This document shows positions 41,968 to 49,836 of a DNA stretch of 64,000 bases, piece after piece. The notes beneath the pieces are model-generated. The model was not told the origin of the DNA. It did not search any database and saw only the letters and a program-made list of their open reading frames with translations. A program made the position numbers and the translations under genes. Origin of the DNA: JAICSD01 sp035637115 (lineage in GTDB: Bacteria > Acidobacteriota > Vicinamibacteria > Vicinamibacterales > 2-12-FULL-66-21). The stretch spans positions 16,991 through 80,990 of the forward strand of contig DASPXV010000250.1 of the NCBI GenBank assembly GCA_035637115.1, given 5' to 3'. Numbering within the stretch: the stretch's first letter is position 1; the number at the start of each line of letters is the position of its first letter.

Positions 41968-42738
41968 TCAGGCGATCCAGGACGGCGGGCGCTTCGCAAG
42001 GAAAGCATTCAACCCGTCCTGCCCCTCCTTCGATACGCGCCGCTGGGCGATTGCGTCGATGGTGTACTCGGTCGCCGCCGCGCGCGTCGCGCTCGCCACT
42101 TCGGCGATCAGCCGCTTCGCGGCCGCGACGGCCTGGGGAGCCGACGTGAGGACATCGTTGACGTACTTCGCGACGATTCGATCGAGCTCCTGCTCCTGAC
42201 CGATCGCATGGACGAGACCGATCTCCATCGCGCGCGCGGCGGAGAATCGGGCGCCCGTCAGGAACAGCTCGCGCGCCGCGGAGCGGCCGATTTTCGCCAT
42301 CGCGTAGGGGGAGATGACCGCGGGCAGGATGCCCAGCTTCACTTCGGTGAACGCGAATGCCGCGTCCTCCGCTGCGACGACGATGTCGCAGACTGCGGCG
42401 AGGCCGACGCCCCCGCCGAGCGCCGCGCCGTGAATACGTCCGATGAGGGGAATCGGCAGCGTGTCGAGCGATTCGAACATGCGCGCCATGGCCCGCGCAT
42501 CACGCACGTTCTCGTCGTGCGTGTAGTTCACCGTCTTCGACATCCACGTCACGTCGGCGCCGGCACAAAACATCTTTCCCGCGCCCGCGAGCACTGCCAC
42601 GCGCGCCGCGCCGCTCGCCGTCACCGACTGCGCCCACGCGGTCAACGCGGCGATCAGCTCCTCGTTGAAGGCGTTGCGCACGTCGGGGCGATTCAGCGTC
42701 ACCCGGGCGACAGGGCCGTCTTGCTGGATCGTCAACAT
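41968..42738 (-). CDS. liuC: Enoyl-CoA hydratase, probable methylglutaconyl-CoA hydratase
   Basis: This 256-residue crotonase-fold protein has the first oxyanion strand VAVLAGAGKMFCAGADVTWM, the second IGRIHGAALGGGVGLAAVCDIVVAAEDA, and the active-site region FAFTEVKLGILPAVISPYAMAKIG with a catalytic Glu. Crotonases of this type in liu operons hydrate 3-methylglutaconyl-CoA to HMG-CoA. It lies between the carboxyltransferase and biotin carboxylase genes on the same strand. Confidence 0.88.
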   Translation of the reverse strand: MLTIQQDGPVARVTLNRPDVRNAFNEELIAALTAWAQSVTASGAARVAVLAGAGKMFCAGADVTWMSKTVNYTHDENVRDARAMARMFESLDTLPIPLIGRIHGAALGGGVGLAAVCDIVVAAEDAAFAFTEVKLGILPAVISPYAMAKIGRSAARELFLTGARFSAARAMEIGLVHAIGQEQELDRIVAKYVNDVLTSAPQAVAAAKRLIAEVASATRAAATEYTIDAIAQRRVSKEGQDGLNAFLAKRPPSWIA

Positions 42739-42753
42739 CTGCTTGTCACAAAC

Positions 42754-44361
42754 CTACATCCGAAAGACGCCAAACCTCGGCTCGGGAATCGGCGCGTTGA
42801 ACGACGCGGAAATGCCAAGCGCCAGCGCCTGCCGCGTCTCCGCCGGATCCAGGATCCCGTCGTCCCACAGGCGCGCCGTCGAATAATAAGGAGAGCCTTC
42901 GCGCTCGTATTTTTCCAGGATCGGATCGCGGATGGCTGCCTCTTCCGCGGCGGCGAGCGATTGACCGGCGCGCGCGAGCTGATCGCGCTTGACCGTCGTG
43001 AGCACGCCGGCGGCCTGCTCGCCGCCCATCACCGAGATGCGCGCATTCGGCCACATCCACAACAGCCGCGGCTCGTAGGCGCGGCCGCACATCCCGTAAT
43101 TGCCCGCGCCGAACGATCCACCGATCACGATTGTGAACTTCGGGACGACGGAGTTGGCAACGGCATGGACCATCTTGGCGCCGTCTTTCGCGATGCCGCC
43201 GCGCTCGTACTGGCGGCCGACCATGAAGCCGGTGATGTTCTGCAGAAAGATCAGCGGAATCCCGCGCAGGTTGCACAGCTCGATGAAATGCGTCGCCTTC
43301 AGCGCGGACTCTGAAAAGAGGACCCCGTTGTTGGCGACGATGCCCACCAGGAAGCCGTGGATTCGTGCGAAGGCAGTGACCAGCGTCGTCGCGTAACGCT
43401 CCTTGAATTCGTCGACGCGCGATCCATCGACGAGCCGCGCAATGATCTCGCGGACTTCATAGGGCTTGCGCGTGTCGGTGTTCACGACGCCGTAGATCTC
43501 GCGCGGGTCGTACGCGGGGTCTTCCGGAGTCGTCACGTCGGGCGGCATCCGCTTCGCGGCGTTCAGGTTCGAGACGATCGTGCGTGCGAGGTGCAACGCG
43601 TGCGCGTCGTCTTCCGCGAGGTAATCCGCGACGCCCGAGAGCCGCGTGTGCACGTCCGCGCCGCCAAGCTCTTCGGCCGTCACTTCCTCGCCGGTCGCCG
43701 CCTTCACGAGCGGCGGACCGCCGAGGAAAATCGTGCCCGTCCCGCGGACGATCACGGTCTGATCGGACATTGCCGGCACGTAGGCGCCCCCGGCCGTGCA
43801 CGATCCCATGACGATCGCAATCTGTGGAATCCGCTCGGCCGACATGCGCGCCTGGTTGAAGAAGATGCGGCCGAAGTGGTCGCGATCGGGGAAGACTTCC
43901 GCCTGCAGCGGAAGAAACGCGCCCCCCGAGTCAACCAGGTACACGCACGGCAGCCGGTTCTGCAGCGCGATTTCCTGCGCGCGGACGTGTTTCTTCACCG
44001 TCAGGGGATAGTAGGTGCCCCCTTTGACCGTCGCGTCGTTGGCGACGACGAGCACCTCGCGTCCCGAAACGCGGCCAATGCCGGTGACGATACCCGCCCC
44101 CGGCGCTTCATTGTCGTAAAGGTCCCACGCCGCAAGCGCAGACAGCTCCAGGAAAGGGGATCCTGGATCGAGGAGCTTGTCGATTCGTTCGCGAACGGGA
44201 AGCTTTCCCTGTTCCCGATGGCGCTGCAGGTATTTTTCACCGCCCCCCTGCCGTGCCGTGTCGCGCCGTTGCCGAAGTTCCGTCACAAGTCGCGACATCC
44301 GTTCGTGGTTGCGCCGGAAGTCATCGCTGCGGGGATCGACATGTGACTCGAGACGCTCCAC
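42754..44361 (-). CDS. liuB: Acyl-CoA carboxyltransferase, probable methylcrotonyl-CoA carboxylase subunit
   Basis: This 535-residue protein has paired crotonase-like carboxyltransferase domains: LELSALAAWDLYDNEAPGAGIVTGIGRV, QIAIVMGSCTAGGAYVPAMSDQTVIVRG, and in the second half GIPLIFLQNITGFMVGRQYERGGIAKDGAKMVHAVANS plus SFGAGNYGMCGRAYEPRLLWMWPNARISVMGGEQAAGVL. The G-F-M-V-G-x-x-Y-E-x-G-G motif is typical of MccB/LiuB rather than AccD or PccB. It transfers CO2 from biotin to 3-methylcrotonyl-CoA. It is the first gene of the operon, with a GTG start 8 nt after a perfect TATAAT. The dehydrogenase liuA is not in this window. Confidence 0.92.
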   Translation of the reverse strand: MERLESHVDPRSDDFRRNHERMSRLVTELRQRRDTARQGGGEKYLQRHREQGKLPVRERIDKLLDPGSPFLELSALAAWDLYDNEAPGAGIVTGIGRVSGREVLVVANDATVKGGTYYPLTVKKHVRAQEIALQNRLPCVYLVDSGGAFLPLQAEVFPDRDHFGRIFFNQARMSAERIPQIAIVMGSCTAGGAYVPAMSDQTVIVRGTGTIFLGGPPLVKAATGEEVTAEELGGADVHTRLSGVADYLAEDDAHALHLARTIVSNLNAAKRMPPDVTTPEDPAYDPREIYGVVNTDTRKPYEVREIIARLVDGSRVDEFKERYATTLVTAFARIHGFLVGIVANNGVLFSESALKATHFIELCNLRGIPLIFLQNITGFMVGRQYERGGIAKDGAKMVHAVANSVVPKFTIVIGGSFGAGNYGMCGRAYEPRLLWMWPNARISVMGGEQAAGVLTTVKRDQLARAGQSLAAAEEAAIRDPILEKYEREGSPYYSTARLWDDGILDPAETRQALALGISASFNAPIPEPRFGVFRM

Positions 44362-44369
44362 GGCCCTCG

Positions 44370-44397
44370 ATTATAGCCGTGATGTAATTCCCAACAA
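44370..44397 (-). promoter_or_regulatory. Sigma-70-type promoter of the liu operon
   Basis: On the minus strand TTGTTG (44392-44397) and a consensus TATAAT (44370-44375) are separated by 16 bp. The -10 box ends 8 nt before the GTG of liuB, so the transcript is predicted to be leaderless. Confidence 0.65.
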
Positions 44398-44398
44398 A

Positions 44399-44415
44399 TG
44401 TCCGGTATCTGGACA
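44399..44415. promoter_or_regulatory. Palindromic operator candidate between liuB and the ntrC-like gene
   Basis: TGTCC-N7-GGACA is a perfect 5-bp inverted repeat. It begins 2 bp beyond the -35 of the liu promoter, and its right arm is the -35-like TGGACA of the divergent gene. It could be a dimeric regulator site acting on both, but no regulator of known specificity is adjacent. Confidence 0.35.
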
Positions 44416-44439
44416 GTAAACGGAGAATGTGTATATATT
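44410..44439 (+). promoter_or_regulatory. Promoter of the NtrC-like regulator gene
   Basis: TGGACA (44410-44415) and TATATT (44434-44439; alternative TATATA 44432-44437) are spaced by 18 or 16 bp. The ATG at 44450 follows 10 nt after the box, so the leader is only a few nucleotides. Confidence 0.5.
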
Positions 44440-44449
44440 CGTGTTCGCC

Positions 44450-45853
44450 ATGACGACACCGAAGAAGAAATATCGCGTTCTCGCAATCGACGACGAGCCC
44501 GCGATGATCGAGTGGCTGAAGATTCTCCTCGAGCACGAGGGCTATGAAGTTCGTACCGCGATGATCGGCACGCGGGGGGAGGAGATCTTCAAGACCTGGA
44601 AGCCGGACGTCGTGATTACGGACATGATGCTGCCCGACATCGACGGGCTGGAATTATTGCGCCGGTTCAAACAGACGCACGCGGACACGGAAGTCATCGT
44701 TGTCACCGGCCACGGGAGCGTTCCGAAGGCGGTCGAGGCGATGAAGGGGGGTGCGCACAGTTTCATCGAGAAGCCGATCGAGCCGGACACGCTGCTGGCG
44801 ATGCTCGAGCGCGCGATCGAGCGGCGCGATCTCGTCGGCGAGAACCTGTTGCTGAAGCAGAAGCTCGAGGGACAGTTCCGGTTCGGCAACATCATCGGCA
44901 AGAGCAAGAAGATGCACGAAGTGCTCGAGCTGGTGGAAAGCGTCGCGGGCAGCGACGCCAACATCCTTATTCAAGGGGAGAACGGCACTGGCAAGGAGTT
45001 GATCGCCAACGCGATCCACTACAACAGCAAGCGCGCCAAGGGCCCCTTCATCAAGATCAATTGCGCCGCGATTCCGAAAGACCTGATCGAGTCCGAGCTG
45101 TTCGGGTACAAGAAGGGGGCCTTCACCGGGGCGCAGACGGACAAGGAAGGCCTCTTCGAGATGGCGGAGGGGGGCTCGCTGCTGCTGGATGAGATTGGCG
45201 AAATGCCGCCATATCTCCAGACGAAGCTGCTGCGCGTGCTGCAGGAGCGCGAGTACCGTCCGATTGGCAGCGATCGCATCGTCCGCGTCGATTTCCGTCT
45301 CGTATGCGCGACGAACATCGATCTGGACTCCGCGCTGCGCGACGGCAAGCTGCGCGAGGACCTGTACTTCCGCATCAACACGATCACTCTCCGCGTCCCT
45401 GCGCTGCGGGAGCGCACGGAAGATATTCCTCTCTTGTGCGAGCATTTCCTCGAGAAGTACAAGACGCGTCACCAGAGGAACGTCAAGTCGATCGCGCCGG
45501 CTGCTTACCATGTATTAATTCGCCATCGCTGGCCGGGAAACGTGCGCGAACTCGAAAACGTGATCGAGCGCGGCGTGCTCGTCGCGAAGGGAACCGAAAT
45601 CACCGTCAACGATCTGCCGGAGTCGCTGCGCACGGAAAGCGCGACGACGACGGAGTTCGTCATTCCGCCGCACCGCACGCTGGCGGAAATCGAGAAGATG
45701 GCCATCCTGCAGACGCTGCAGCGCACAAACTGGAACAAACAGGAAGCCGCGCTAATTCTGGGGCTGTATCGTCCGACGCTGTACAGCAAGATGAAGAAGC
45801 ACGAAATTCAGGACGGCGGCAAGTCCGGCGCGCGCCGCGCCGCCGGTGTCTAA
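44450..45853 (+). CDS. Sigma-54-dependent NtrC-family response regulator
   Basis: This 467-residue protein (from ATG 44450; an in-frame ATG at 44429 lies inside the promoter) has a receiver (VLAIDDEPAMIEWLKILLEHEGY, VVITDMMLPDIDGLEL, EKPIEPDT), a sigma-54 AAA+ domain (NILIQGENGTGKELIANAIHYNS, ELFGYKKGAFTGAQTDKEGLFEMAEGGSLLLDEIGEMP including the GAFTGA loop, VRELENVIERG) and a Fis-type HTH (AEIEKMAILQTLQRTNWNKQEAALILGLYRPTLYSKMKKHEI). It activates sigma-54 promoters after phosphorylation. No kinase lies beside it. The genes after it form an envelope cluster it might control. Confidence 0.95.
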   Translation: MTTPKKKYRVLAIDDEPAMIEWLKILLEHEGYEVRTAMIGTRGEEIFKTWKPDVVITDMMLPDIDGLELLRRFKQTHADTEVIVVTGHGSVPKAVEAMKGGAHSFIEKPIEPDTLLAMLERAIERRDLVGENLLLKQKLEGQFRFGNIIGKSKKMHEVLELVESVAGSDANILIQGENGTGKELIANAIHYNSKRAKGPFIKINCAAIPKDLIESELFGYKKGAFTGAQTDKEGLFEMAEGGSLLLDEIGEMPPYLQTKLLRVLQEREYRPIGSDRIVRVDFRLVCATNIDLDSALRDGKLREDLYFRINTITLRVPALRERTEDIPLLCEHFLEKYKTRHQRNVKSIAPAAYHVLIRHRWPGNVRELENVIERGVLVAKGTEITVNDLPESLRTESATTTEFVIPPHRTLAEIEKMAILQTLQRTNWNKQEAALILGLYRPTLYSKMKKHEIQDGGKSGARRAAGV

Positions 45854-45989
45854 GCCTTATTTCCCGGCGCAGAGCTCTCAGCCCGACAACCAGACCGACT
45901 CATCTGTCCCGTGGCACCCCTTTTGATACATGAGTGGTGATCGCGGGCGTGCGCGTGTGCGTGCGAGCGATCAGGCTAAGGAGGTCGAT

Positions 45990-46241
45990 GTGGAAGAACG
46001 ATCGCGTGTATTGCTGGCGACCCTGGCGGGTGCCGCCGCCGGCGGACTCTGGGGATGGTTGTATCTGACGCAGGGAGGCGCGCGGATCCGGACGCAGATC
46101 GAACCGAAGCTCGACGATTTCGTCCGCGAGCTGGCAAACGTTCGCGGGACGGTCAACAAGGCGAAGACGGCGGCCAACGAAGGCTGGCGCTCGCTGAATG
46201 AAATTACCGGCGGTACGGCGCAGGGGCGCTGGTCCGCGTAA
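45990..46241 (+). CDS. Small YtxH-like membrane protein
   Basis: The 83-residue product starts at GTG 45990, chosen because AAGGAGG lies 5 nt upstream; the frame is open from ATG 45930. One hydrophobic segment (VLLATLAGAAAGGLWGWLYL) is followed by an amphipathic helical tail (IRTQIEPKLDDFVRELANVRGTVNKAKTAANEGWRSLNE). This is the layout of YtxH-type proteins, which have a glycine-rich membrane anchor and a coiled-coil tail. It heads a run of small membrane proteins ending in YihY. Function unknown. Confidence 0.72.
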   Translation: MEERSRVLLATLAGAAAGGLWGWLYLTQGGARIRTQIEPKLDDFVRELANVRGTVNKAKTAANEGWRSLNEITGGTAQGRWSA

Positions 46242-46257
46242 AACGGGGGAAGGAACC

Positions 46258-46647
46258 ATGGGTGACCTGCAGTCTTTGAGCACTCCGCTTTGGATCATGG
46301 CCGTCGTGAGCGTCCTTCAGGCGCTGCTCCTGATCGGCATCGGCGTGGGAGGGTACCTGATTTACTCGCGTGTCATGACGCTGGTCAACGATCTCGAAGC
46401 GCGCCAGATCGCGCCGCTGCGCGAGAAGGCGGACGCGATCATGGCGGACGTGAAGGCGATCACCGCGCGGGTCAGCCACCAGACCGAGCGCGTCGATCAT
46501 GCCATCTCCGGCACCATCGATCGCGTGGACGACACCGCTTCGCGCGTGCGCGCCGGCGTCCACGACAAAGTCAACCAGGCCGTCGGCGTCGTGCGCGGTG
46601 TGCGCGCCGTCATCATGTCGCTGATGCACCGCGAATCACACGCGTAG
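46258..46647 (+). CDS. DUF948-like membrane protein
   Basis: This 129-residue protein starts at ATG 46258 behind a GGAAGGA site. It has one N-terminal helix (LWIMAVVSVLQALLLIGIGVGGYLIY) and a long coiled-coil tail (LEARQIAPLREKADAIMADVKAITARVSHQTERVDHAISGTIDRVDDTASRVRAGVHDKVNQAVG). DUF948 proteins (YtxG-like) are regularly paired with YtxH proteins, as here on both sides. A membrane-tethered structural role is likely. Confidence 0.78.
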   Translation: MGDLQSLSTPLWIMAVVSVLQALLLIGIGVGGYLIYSRVMTLVNDLEARQIAPLREKADAIMADVKAITARVSHQTERVDHAISGTIDRVDDTASRVRAGVHDKVNQAVGVVRGVRAVIMSLMHRESHA

Positions 46648-46668
46648 GACGTTAATAGAGGAGGACAC

Positions 46669-47064
46669 ATGGCGTACGAATACGATCGGTTCGAGAGAGA
46701 AGAAGGGGGCGGTTCATTCCTGATGGGGCTGCTCGCGGGCACGGTGCTCGGAGCGGGCCTCGGAATGCTGTTCGCCCCCAAGGCCGGATCCGAGCTCCGC
46801 TCGCAGCTGGGCACGCAGATCGCGGATCAGACCGGCCGGCTGCGCGAAGTCGCGGATCAGAGCTATCAGCAGGCGTCGGAGAAGGTGAGCCAGATAGTGG
46901 ATCGCGGCCGCGAGGCCTACGATCGCGCGCGCTCGAGCGTCGGCAACATGGCGGCGGCGGGTACGTCGGGCAGCACCGGCAGCACGACGGGCGGCAATAC
47001 GGGCACGACCGGGACCAGCAACGTCGGCACGACCAGTACTTCCGGCGGCGCGTACGGCGCGTAA
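46669..47064 (+). CDS. YtxH domain protein
   Basis: The 131-residue product has a strong ribosome site (GAGGAGG, 4 nt before ATG) and a canonical YtxH core: SFLMGLLAGTVLGAGLGMLFAPKAGSELRSQLG followed by a helical tail (QIADQTGRLREVADQSYQQASEKVSQIVDRGREAYDRARSSVG). The C-terminus is a low-complexity Gly/Ser/Thr run (about residues 98-131). YtxH proteins are stress-linked in Bacillus; the biochemical role is unknown. Its stop overlaps the next start (TAATG). Confidence 0.85.
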   Translation: MAYEYDRFEREEGGGSFLMGLLAGTVLGAGLGMLFAPKAGSELRSQLGTQIADQTGRLREVADQSYQQASEKVSQIVDRGREAYDRARSSVGNMAAAGTSGSTGSTTGGNTGTTGTSNVGTTSTSGGAYGA

Positions 47065-47276
47065 TGACGGAACAGCAGGCTCGTATTGCAGCGAACGTGG
47101 TGATGGCGGCCGCGGCTCTGGGGGCCGCGGTCCTCGTCATTCGCAGTCCTAAGCTTCGGCGTATGGCCTGGCAGCTCGCGCGACAGTACGCCGCCGGGCC
47201 GCTCGCGGCATGGTCGGCGACCACCGTGCGGAACGCCTGGGATCAGTCGGACCGCAGTCGCACCATCGCGGGCTAG
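47064..47276 (+). CDS. Small membrane protein of the YtxH/YihY cluster
   Basis: The 70-residue product has one hydrophobic segment (IAANVVMAAAALGAAVLVI) and a basic, amphipathic tail (RSPKLRRMAWQLARQYAAGPLAAW). It overlaps the YtxH stop by one base and is followed by yihY after 9 bp. No known domain. Confidence 0.65.
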   Translation: MTEQQARIAANVVMAAAALGAAVLVIRSPKLRRMAWQLARQYAAGPLAAWSATTVRNAWDQSDRSRTIAG

Positions 47277-47279
47277 AAT
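47274..47279 (+). promoter_or_regulatory. Possible -10 box (TAGAAT) of yihY
   Basis: TAGAAT overlaps the stop of the previous gene and ends 6 nt before the GTG at 47286. It would allow separate, leaderless transcription of the YihY gene. Confidence 0.4.
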
Positions 47280-47285
47280 GCGCAT

Positions 47286-48188
47286 GTGATCGTGCGCCGC
47301 GCGGCGCTCCGCGTCTACGTGGAGATCCGCCTTACCCTGCTCGCCATCTGGCGCGGCGTCGTCGGCATCTACAACAGCAACGATCTTACCTTCGCGTCCT
47401 CCATCGCCTACTACACGCTCCTCTCGCTGTTCCCGTTTTTCCTGCTCGCGTTTTCGATCCTCGGCAGCGTCACCTCCGACCCGGGCGATCGAGCGTCAAT
47501 CCTCGAGTTCGTGCTGCGCTACTTTCCGCGTCAGTTCGAGTTCGTGACGATCCAGCTGGATGCGATGCAGCAGAACACGGTGCGGCTCGGCGTCGCCGGC
47601 ACGCTGCTGATGGTGTGGGCCGCAATGGGGGTGTTCGGCGCAATCACATCCGCCGTCAACCATGCGTGGGGCGTCGACAAGCAGCCCAGCTACCTGAAAC
47701 ACAAGCTCATCTCGTTCATCATGCTCGTCGCTGCGAGCCTGCTGCTGCTCGCCGGCCTGCTGCTCGTGACCGCGATCAACATCGTCGAAGCGCGATGGTT
47801 CGCCGTCGTCGCCGCGCACGCGCCGAAATTGTCCGTGTTGCATCACTTCGCCGTGCGGTTCGGCAGCACCGCCGTGTTCATCGCGGTCGTGGGGCTGATC
47901 TTCTACTTCGTGCCGAACGCGAAGGTGCGGTTTCGCGACGTCTGGGTTGGCGCCGTCGTCACCGGCCTGCTCTGGCGCGCCGCGCTATTCGGCTTCTCGT
48001 GGTACGTCCGGGACCTGACGCGCTTCAGCAAGATGCACGGCTCGATCGCCGCCGTCGTCGTCTTCCTGATCTGGATCTACATCTCCGCCGTGCTGCTGCT
48101 CTACGGCGTCGAGGTCACGGCCGCCAACGCGCGCCTCCGGCGCCACAGGCCCGACGAGATCCCCGCCGCGCCCGCCCCCCGCGTGTGA
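47286..48188 (+). CDS. YihY/BrkB-family inner membrane protein
   Basis: This 300-residue protein has six hydrophobic helices and the family motifs ASSIAYYTLLSLFPFFLLAFSILG, YLKHKLISFIMLV, FYFVPNAKVRFRDVWVGAVVTGLLW and SKMHGSIAAVVVFLIWIYISAVLLLYGVEVTA. The family is often called BrkB or, in old databases, ribonuclease BN, which is not supported. Transport substrate or role is unclear. It ends the envelope cluster, convergent with the FAD-Rieske gene across a long hairpin. Confidence 0.92.
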   Translation: MIVRRAALRVYVEIRLTLLAIWRGVVGIYNSNDLTFASSIAYYTLLSLFPFFLLAFSILGSVTSDPGDRASILEFVLRYFPRQFEFVTIQLDAMQQNTVRLGVAGTLLMVWAAMGVFGAITSAVNHAWGVDKQPSYLKHKLISFIMLVAASLLLLAGLLLVTAINIVEARWFAVVAAHAPKLSVLHHFAVRFGSTAVFIAVVGLIFYFVPNAKVRFRDVWVGAVVTGLLWRAALFGFSWYVRDLTRFSKMHGSIAAVVVFLIWIYISAVLLLYGVEVTAANARLRRHRPDEIPAAPAPRV

Positions 48189-48192
48189 TCTG

Positions 48193-48293
48193 CTTGTCTC
48201 GTCGCAGGAGATCAGGAGATAAGGAGATCAGGAGGTACAAAACCCGTAAAACTCCTTGTCTCCTGTTCTCCTGAGCTCCTGCGAAGAGACAGG
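48193..48293. repeat. Long imperfect hairpin between convergent genes
   Basis: A left arm from 48193 and a right arm ending at 48293 pair over about 42 bp (outer 18 bp match at 16 positions), with a 17-nt loop around GTACAAAACCC. The left arm is also an imperfect direct repeat of CAGGAGATAAGG units. It probably serves as a bidirectional terminator for yihY and the FAD-Rieske gene. It may alternatively be a palindromic mobile remnant. Confidence 0.65.
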
Positions 48294-48303
48294 CGTACTC
48301 GTC

Positions 48304-49836
48304 CTACGCGGGGTCCAAATCCTTTGGCGAAGGCCCATTGAACATCGCCCCGAAGCGGTCGAAGCGGGATCCGTGGCACGGGCAATCCCATGTTGACGAG
48401 GCAGGGTTCCAGCCGACGATGCATCCGAGATGCGGACAGACGGCGGAGCGCCGATGGAGCGAACCGCGCTCGTCGCGGTAGACGGCGATCTTGCGGCCGG
48501 CTTCCACCATAATCGCGCCGTTGTTCGGCGTGATTTCGTCGACCGACGTCACGTCGCCGCCAGTCAGCCAGTCCTTGTATTGCAGGGCGACATTGATATT
48601 CTCTTTCACCCACTCGACCGCGGCGCCGGTGCGCACGCGGCCGGGATCGTAGAGCTCGGTCCAGGGATTCTCGCGTCCCTGGATCAAATCGGCGATCAGC
48701 ATCCCGGCAATCGTGCCGTGCGTCATCCCCATGCCTGAATCGCCGGTCGCGACATAGACGTTGTCGGCATCGAGAGGATTGCGCCCGATGAATGCGAGAC
48801 CGTCGACGGTCTCCATCACCTGGCCGGACCAGCGGAACTCCACCGATCCGGCCGCCGGGAAGTGATCGCGCATCCAGCTTTCCAGGCGCGCGAACCTTGC
48901 GTCGGCATCGTCTGCCTTTGCCGACTTATGGTCTTCACCCCCGACGATGAGGATATCTATGGGCTCGTCGTTGTCCCCTCCGAGCTCCCTGTTGGTGATG
49001 CGCTGCAGCCGGACGTAGTGATACGGATCCTCCGTATCCCAATACAAGGCACGCGTGATCGCGTCCGCCTTCACGCGCGCACCGACGGCGTAGGTTTGAT
49101 AGGGCGCCTGCTTCGTGTGGATCGCCAGGAGATCGTTGAAGGGTGAGTTGGTCGCGACGACGATCGCACTGACGCGGATTGAGTGGCCTGACGCCGTTTT
49201 TACGCACGCGCGCGCGCCACCGATGGCTTCGACAGCCTGGGTGCCCGAGTAAATGCGGCCGCCGCGCCGCGCGAACGCGCCGGCAAGACCATTCAGGTAA
49301 CGCAGGGGATGGAACTGCGCCTGGTGGGGAAAACGAAGGCACGGGCCGCTTTTGAACCCGGTGACCGGCGCCTGCGGAAGGCGCGTGACTTTCGCGCCCG
49401 CAGCGCGCGCTGCCTCGAGTTCCTCCTCGAGCGTGGATTCCTCGTCCTTCTTGCCGAGAAAGAGATAGCCATCGAGCCGTTCGAAGCGACAGTCGACGTG
49501 CTCGTCTCCGCAAATCATCTCGATGCGATCGACGGCGCGTGCGTGGCTGTCGTGCGCGAGCCGCGCTCCGTCGGGCCCGTGCAGGTGGAGCATTTCCTTA
49601 AAGGTGTCGTCGATGACACTCGACAGATGCGCCGTTGTCACCGCGATTTGTCCGTTGCCGACTCTTCCGGTATCTATGACGACGACTGAGCGGCCGTCAC
49701 GCGCGAGCAAGTACGCAGTCGTGAGGCCCGCGATGCCGGCGCCGATCACGCAAACGTCAGCGCTCGTGTCTTGTTTCAGGGGAGAAGTTGACGGTTGTTG
49801 AGCAGTATCAATCCAGAGAGACGTGCTCTTGGGCAT
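48304..49836 (-). CDS. FAD-dependent oxidoreductase with C-terminal Rieske domain
   Basis: This 510-residue fusion has an N-terminal DAO-type FAD domain (ADVCVIGAGIAGLTTAYLLARDGRSVVVIDTGRVGNGQ, GxGxxG motif) and later VYVATGDSGMGMTHGTIAGMLIADLI. The C-terminal Rieske domain (about residues 415-510) has both ligand boxes, CPHLGCIVGW and CPCHGSRFD, for a 2Fe-2S cluster. Related fusions oxidise amino acids or glycine-betaine-like substrates; the substrate here is unknown. No signal peptide is visible, so it is probably cytoplasmic. It is transcribed toward yihY. Confidence 0.9.
   Translation of the reverse strand: MPKSTSLWIDTAQQPSTSPLKQDTSADVCVIGAGIAGLTTAYLLARDGRSVVVIDTGRVGNGQIAVTTAHLSSVIDDTFKEMLHLHGPDGARLAHDSHARAVDRIEMICGDEHVDCRFERLDGYLFLGKKDEESTLEEELEAARAAGAKVTRLPQAPVTGFKSGPCLRFPHQAQFHPLRYLNGLAGAFARRGGRIYSGTQAVEAIGGARACVKTASGHSIRVSAIVVATNSPFNDLLAIHTKQAPYQTYAVGARVKADAITRALYWDTEDPYHYVRLQRITNRELGGDNDEPIDILIVGGEDHKSAKADDADARFARLESWMRDHFPAAGSVEFRWSGQVMETVDGLAFIGRNPLDADNVYVATGDSGMGMTHGTIAGMLIADLIQGRENPWTELYDPGRVRTGAAVEWVKENINVALQYKDWLTGGDVTSVDEITPNNGAIMVEAGRKIAVYRDERGSLHRRSAVCPHLGCIVGWNPASSTWDCPCHGSRFDRFGAMFNGPSPKDLDPA

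Noticed and set aside
40589..42199. 536-codon plus-strand frame opposite the biotin carboxylase
   Set aside because: The biotin carboxylase motifs on the minus strand are unambiguous. The antisense frame has no recognisable domain.
42208..43314. 368-codon plus-strand frame opposite liuC and liuB
   Set aside because: Spans two well-supported minus-strand genes and their gap, with no motif. A shadow frame.
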